64,000 nt of DNA from Uloborus plumipes (Eukaryota > Arthropoda > Arachnida > Araneae > Uloboridae). The position numbers and the translations under genes are program-made. The stretch lies in contig JAXGGA010000472.1 in NCBI GenBank assembly GCA_038373865.1, forward strand, positions 62,001 to 126,000. The letters run 5' to 3'. Below, piece after piece: positions 60,206 to 64,000 of the stretch. Positions within the stretch are counted from its first letter, which is position 1, and every line of letters starts with the position of its first letter. The notes beneath the pieces are model-generated. The model had not been told where the DNA came from. It did no database searches and saw only the letters and a list, made by a program, of their open reading frames with translations.

Positions 60206-60985
60206 CATAGGTAATGTTATTAATCAGTAGGACTTGAGTGACGCAATATGTCGGCTTTAGATTTAAGTTGCTGGTACAGACACAAATCAATATTTCAGGC
60301 TCAGAGTCACAAACCGATTTTGAAAATATACAAAAATTTGTAAATAAAAATCCACCTTATATGTGTTCAATGAACTATTATTTCAATCTGTGTACATATA
60401 AATATCTTTCATCAATCATAACTTGCCTTTAGTGGTAAAATTAACAAACTTGAAACACATACATTTGCGCCATTAATGCGAACTCCCTTTGCTTTAAACA
60501 GATAACATTGATGCAATCGGATAGTGTACTTTAGTAATTAATGCAGTGTATTATACATTTATGTCGGTGAACAGGAGTATACAATTATTAATGCGATTAT
60601 CACGGATTTCCTGTATTAATACCTACTCTATGAATAATTCAGACAATGAATACTTACAAAAATAAATGCAAATTGCGAGGAGGATAAGTTTTGGTAATCT
60701 TGAATAATAGATAAGAAAAACATGAACATTTTAGTGTTTTATCAGATCATTTCATGAAAATAATAAATAAAACATAATAATGCTCAAGTAAATTAAGAAC
60801 AATTTAGCTATGTAAAAAATTGTAAAAGCTAAAATAAGAAACTGTTATAAGTTAATTGAAGAGCAATTTTAAACCTTAGGTGCACTAGTAACATATTAAT
60901 CATTTTAATTATTTACCAAAATTAACCATTTAATTGCTTCAATGATATACGTTTAAAGCAAACGGTATTCATATAAATGCCAATG
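60206..60985. other. AT-rich non-coding stretch, nothing recognised
   Basis: The frame 60238-60432 has no recognisable domain. Confidence 0.5.
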
Positions 60986-60989
60986 ATTT

Positions 60990-61260
60990 TTCTTTCACTT
61001 GTATGCCTGACATTTAAAATTCCTCTTCAATTAAATCAGAACCCTTTCTTCATTTAACTTCTGTAACTTTTTACATCAGTAAAATATTCTTAAATCATTA
61101 TTTTATTGTACATACCTTAAAAATAATAAATTTAACATTAAAATGTCTAAATAAACTGTAAATGCCTTAGAGATGTAAAGAGTTACAGAAGTTAAATGAA
61201 GAAAGGGTTCTAAGTTATTTGAAAAGCAATTTTAAGCGACAGGCAAACAAGTAAAAAAAC
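60990..61260. repeat. Inverted repeat, about 90-bp arms
   Basis: The core arms AGAACCCTTTCTTCATTTAA (61040 region) and TTAAATGAAGAAAGGGTTCT (61193 region) are perfectly complementary, and pairing continues through AACTTCTGTAACT/AGTTACAGAAGTT. Weaker pairing extends outward to a TTTCACTTGTATGCCTGAC-like end. This may be a MITE; ends and target duplication were not resolved. Confidence 0.7.
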
Positions 61261-61728
61261 CATTAGCAGTGACCATTTAGAGGTTTTGATGAAAATTGTC
61301 TATAATACATGTATATTTTGCCATTTAAATATTTCATGGTATCTTTTTGAACAACTTTTTCACTCAAAAGTTCAAAATCAAAATAACTGATAAATATTTC
61401 ATCTTCCTTCCCTTCTAATCACTATTATTACGAATGTTTTCTAAGTTCGTTGATAAAGTAAATTTTGGGGGCGACTTGATGCCTTTAAATATTAGTAATA
61501 GTTGATAAAGGTTGCGGGATCGAATCTCAAAGCAAACTTCATGGGTAGCACGAACTGGATCATGAGTAGTTTCACGGTGCAAAAGTCAATTCACAAGCAA
61601 CATTTCAGAAAATATTTAAACAGCCTGCAAACAAATATGAGAAAAGTCACAGCTGAAGATGAACTTTTAGAATAAAAGTACAAGTTAGCTTTTCATTTTC
61701 CTTGTATTTAGCTATTTTCACGATTAAA

Positions 61729-61893
61729 ATTGAAGGGGCAAGTGGATAAAGGTGATATGTGACAATTTTAGTTTTACTTACTTTTTACCATGGATGAAGG
61801 TGTTAAGGTAATATATATATATTTTTTGAAAGCTTTTTCGAGAAATTAAAAAAAAAAATGTCACATATCGCCTTTATTCACTTGCCCTTTCAA
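61729..61893. mobile_element. MITE with TTGAAGGGGCAAGTG ends, plus a duplicated right end
   Basis: TTGAAGGGGCAAGTGGATAA at the left mirrors TTATTCACTTGCCCTTTCAA, less closely, at the right; GTGATATGTGACA against TGTCACATATCGC continues the pairing. A third copy of the right end (TGTCACATATCACCATTATT) lies at 61962-61996. The interior contains an ATATATAT tract. Confidence 0.75.
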
Positions 61894-62056
61894 CGGTGTA
61901 TGTGAGTTAACACAATTGAACATACACTAATTTGAATTTGTGTAAATCGGCGAAATTCAAATGTCACATATCACCATTATTCACTTGCCTCTTCAGTTTC
62001 TTTAATACACTATGCCCTCAAAGTATTTAAATTCAACTTGTTTAATCTGAAAGCAA

Positions 62057-62305
62057 TTGAAGGGCCAGGGGGGAAAAGATGAAAGTCACTTTTTCATCAA
62101 TTTTGAGATATTAGCGCTATCTGGGGCTATGAAGGATTAATATCATCTGGTAGAACAACAAGGGGAAAAAAAGATGAGAATCGACCGAAATGTGAATGAA
62201 AACTCTATTAACTACAAAGGGAGTTACGAGAAATCAAACTTTGTTCTTAGTTTTTCTCAAAATCGCTTTTTGGTCACTTTCATCATTTTTCCCCTGGCCC
62301 TTCAA
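62057..62305. mobile_element. MITE with TTGAAGGGCCAGGGG ends
   Basis: TTGAAGGGCCAGGGGGGAAA at the left is mirrored by TTTTTCCCCTGGCCCTTCAA at the right, then GATGAAAGT against ACTTTCATC. Length 249 bp. It starts with the same TTGAAGGG as the element 160 bp upstream. AA/TT outside the ends may be part of the palindrome. Confidence 0.83.
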
Positions 62306-64000
62306 TTACAAAAAAATAAAATACAGGGGGGGAGGGGGTAAAATTTGTTTTACGACATCAAATTAAGAGCATATTGGAAATAGTTGAAAAAAAAGAAAAC
62401 TAATGTAGAAAGCAACATATCCAAATCTCACATTTAAAAATAACTTCATAATGTGTTATATTTTCTTATGATTTTTAAAAATGTATTTTAAATCCGCAGT
62501 TCAATGGTTTTCAATATATAATTGTAGGTATCGAAATAGGTGTCATCAATTCAAATTTTGTCAGTTGTACCTTAAAATTGATTTTAAATATCTGAAATCT
62601 CTTAAAATTTATTGGGGGGGGGGGATTTCAAACTGCTTTTATACCGTGGAGATAATATAACTCTTATTTTCTACCAAATTTTGCATAAATTAGTAGGAGA
62701 AAAAATCACAGTACTTGAAATCTTACCAATGAAAGCGACCAATAAAGAACACGAAAATGTTTATGAAAACTGATTTCCCAAAATCCTTTAGTCTCATTGT
62801 AACATAACTACTATATCATATTATAGTGAGTTTTTTATCAATAAATTAAATTCATAGCATAAACATAAACATAGGTGGTTAGAAACAATTGAAAAAAAAA
62901 ACAGCATTTCGGTAGTTTTTTGACATACATATTGCAACGATCATTTTCTGTCACATTTGTCTATATCATTTAATTGTATTCCCAAACTTGCTGTAAATAC
63001 TAGCTTAAAACACGTTTAAATCCAAATGTTGCAAAACTACCGTGCATCTATCAAAATGATATCCTACATTATCCTCATTAGAATATTTTTTCCTTTATTT
63101 GAAAATAAACGAATAGGATTAAACTGCTGCAGTATCAGTGTCGACAGCAGCAGCACACCACTAATCGTGCGTTGAATTTATTCATGAATAAAACACACCA
63201 CAACCCAAAAGTGAATTTGCGAGCGGATAAAATTCTGTAACCCAATGATGTATTGTATTCGTAGAGGAAATTCATTCATCAAAGGCATGTCACAAAGTCT
63301 AGGTTATTGGAAAAGCTTTACCAACAAATGGGAAGTTGAGTAGATAAAAATGGAGCAAATGATGTCAAGTGTAATATAAGAATGGCAGGCTTTTTCCCTA
63401 GTAATTCATATTTCGTTTTAATTCTCACACCCGTTTTTTACTCATAAAATCAATTTCTCCCTCCGTTCAAAACGCTTCGCAAGGCGACACATTATTATTG
63501 ATGTTTAATCAATTTTAATCATGGGATAGAAGACGTTGTTGAGGACCTGACGAATATATATTAATAGAAATATTTTCCGCTTCAATTTTGATAACTGTGA
63601 AAAATGGGGCAGATTTTTCAATAACCCTATCAAAGAGTAATTATGTTGAGTACTTCCTTACTCGATCTTTCTTTTTTTTTTCCTTTAAAATGATGGATAT
63701 CGTCAAAAAGCTCTTACTTTCAAAATTTTTGTCAAAATAAACTAAACTAAGTTGGGCTGTGCTGCTTTTATCTGTATATGTCAGGAAAAGGCAATTTCAA
63801 ATACTTATTTTTGTAATACTTGCATACGTCGTTACTAATGGAATCTTACAGTAAAGAATGACCATTACTCGCCATTTAATTATACACCATGACCCTTATA
63901 CGCCCCACAATGGTTGTTCCAAAGCAGAAGAAGACGACACATTTTTATGCGATTTCTGTGTGATGTAATTTTTCAAATTTACAATTACGTAACCTATTTT
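62306..64000. other. Non-coding stretch to window end
   Basis: AT-rich with G-rich runs at 62325-62340 and 62611-62624. No coding frame, RNA gene or bounded repeat was seen. Confidence 0.5.

Overview
The window is AT-rich eukaryotic DNA (roughly two thirds A+T by eye). It has long A/T homopolymers, microsatellites, tRNA-derived SINEs and many cut-and-paste DNA transposon relics (hAT-like, Tc1/mariner, pogo-like, piggyBac-like). I see no bacterial-style gene order, operons or ribosome binding sites. The transposon mix and composition suggest an arthropod. A chelicerate, perhaps a spider, is my guess from the style of the repeats; nothing in the window proves it.

No intact host protein-coding gene was recognised in 64 kb. 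Almost all open frames are short chance frames, microsatellite translations or transposon shadows. The exceptions are transposase relics (Tc1-like and mariner, minus strand, 18.5-20.4 kb), a decayed C-terminal coding relic in a hAT-like element (9.14-9.44 kb), and one weak candidate exon at 50.8 kb. The window is therefore intergenic or lies inside a very large intron.

Layout, left half. 3.8 kb: SINE with a perfect 9-bp target duplication. 4.7-5.1 kb: GC-richer repeat with two TGACGTCA palindromes. 6.1 kb: TTAA-flanked MITE. 7.2 kb: pogo-like MITE. 7.6-10.2 kb: 2.5-kb hAT-like element with very long inverted repeats and an 8-bp target duplication. 12.95 kb: tiny hAT MITE with G and C runs. 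15.3 kb: SINE, minus. 18.3-20.7 kb: Tc1 element split by an internally deleted mariner. 22.3 and 24.0-26.1 kb: two relatives of one hAT family, the larger carrying a nested TA-flanked element. 26.4 kb: hAT MITE. 27.8 kb: TTAA MITE. 28.8 kb: third SINE.

Layout, right half. 31.0 kb: hAT-like element. 34.9-38.3 kb: large foldback structure whose arms contain 188-bp tandem repeats and which is interrupted by a 1.2-kb element. 39.2 kb: (AT)n. 39.8-40.9 kb: hAT element. 41.7-44.1 kb: long-inverted-repeat element containing a second foldback built from TTGGCGA motifs. 48.0 kb: short TTAA MITE. 52.2, 55.6, 56.1, 58.2, 60.0, 61.0, 61.7 and 62.1 kb: small inverted-repeat elements. 59.3 kb: compound (CT)(CTCA)(CA) microsatellite.

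The most informative features are nested insertions with legible target sites, which give the relative order of transposition, and the two foldback structures. Their relationship to catalogued families needs a repeat-library search. I saw no evidence of a novel host pathway or of an endogenous virus.
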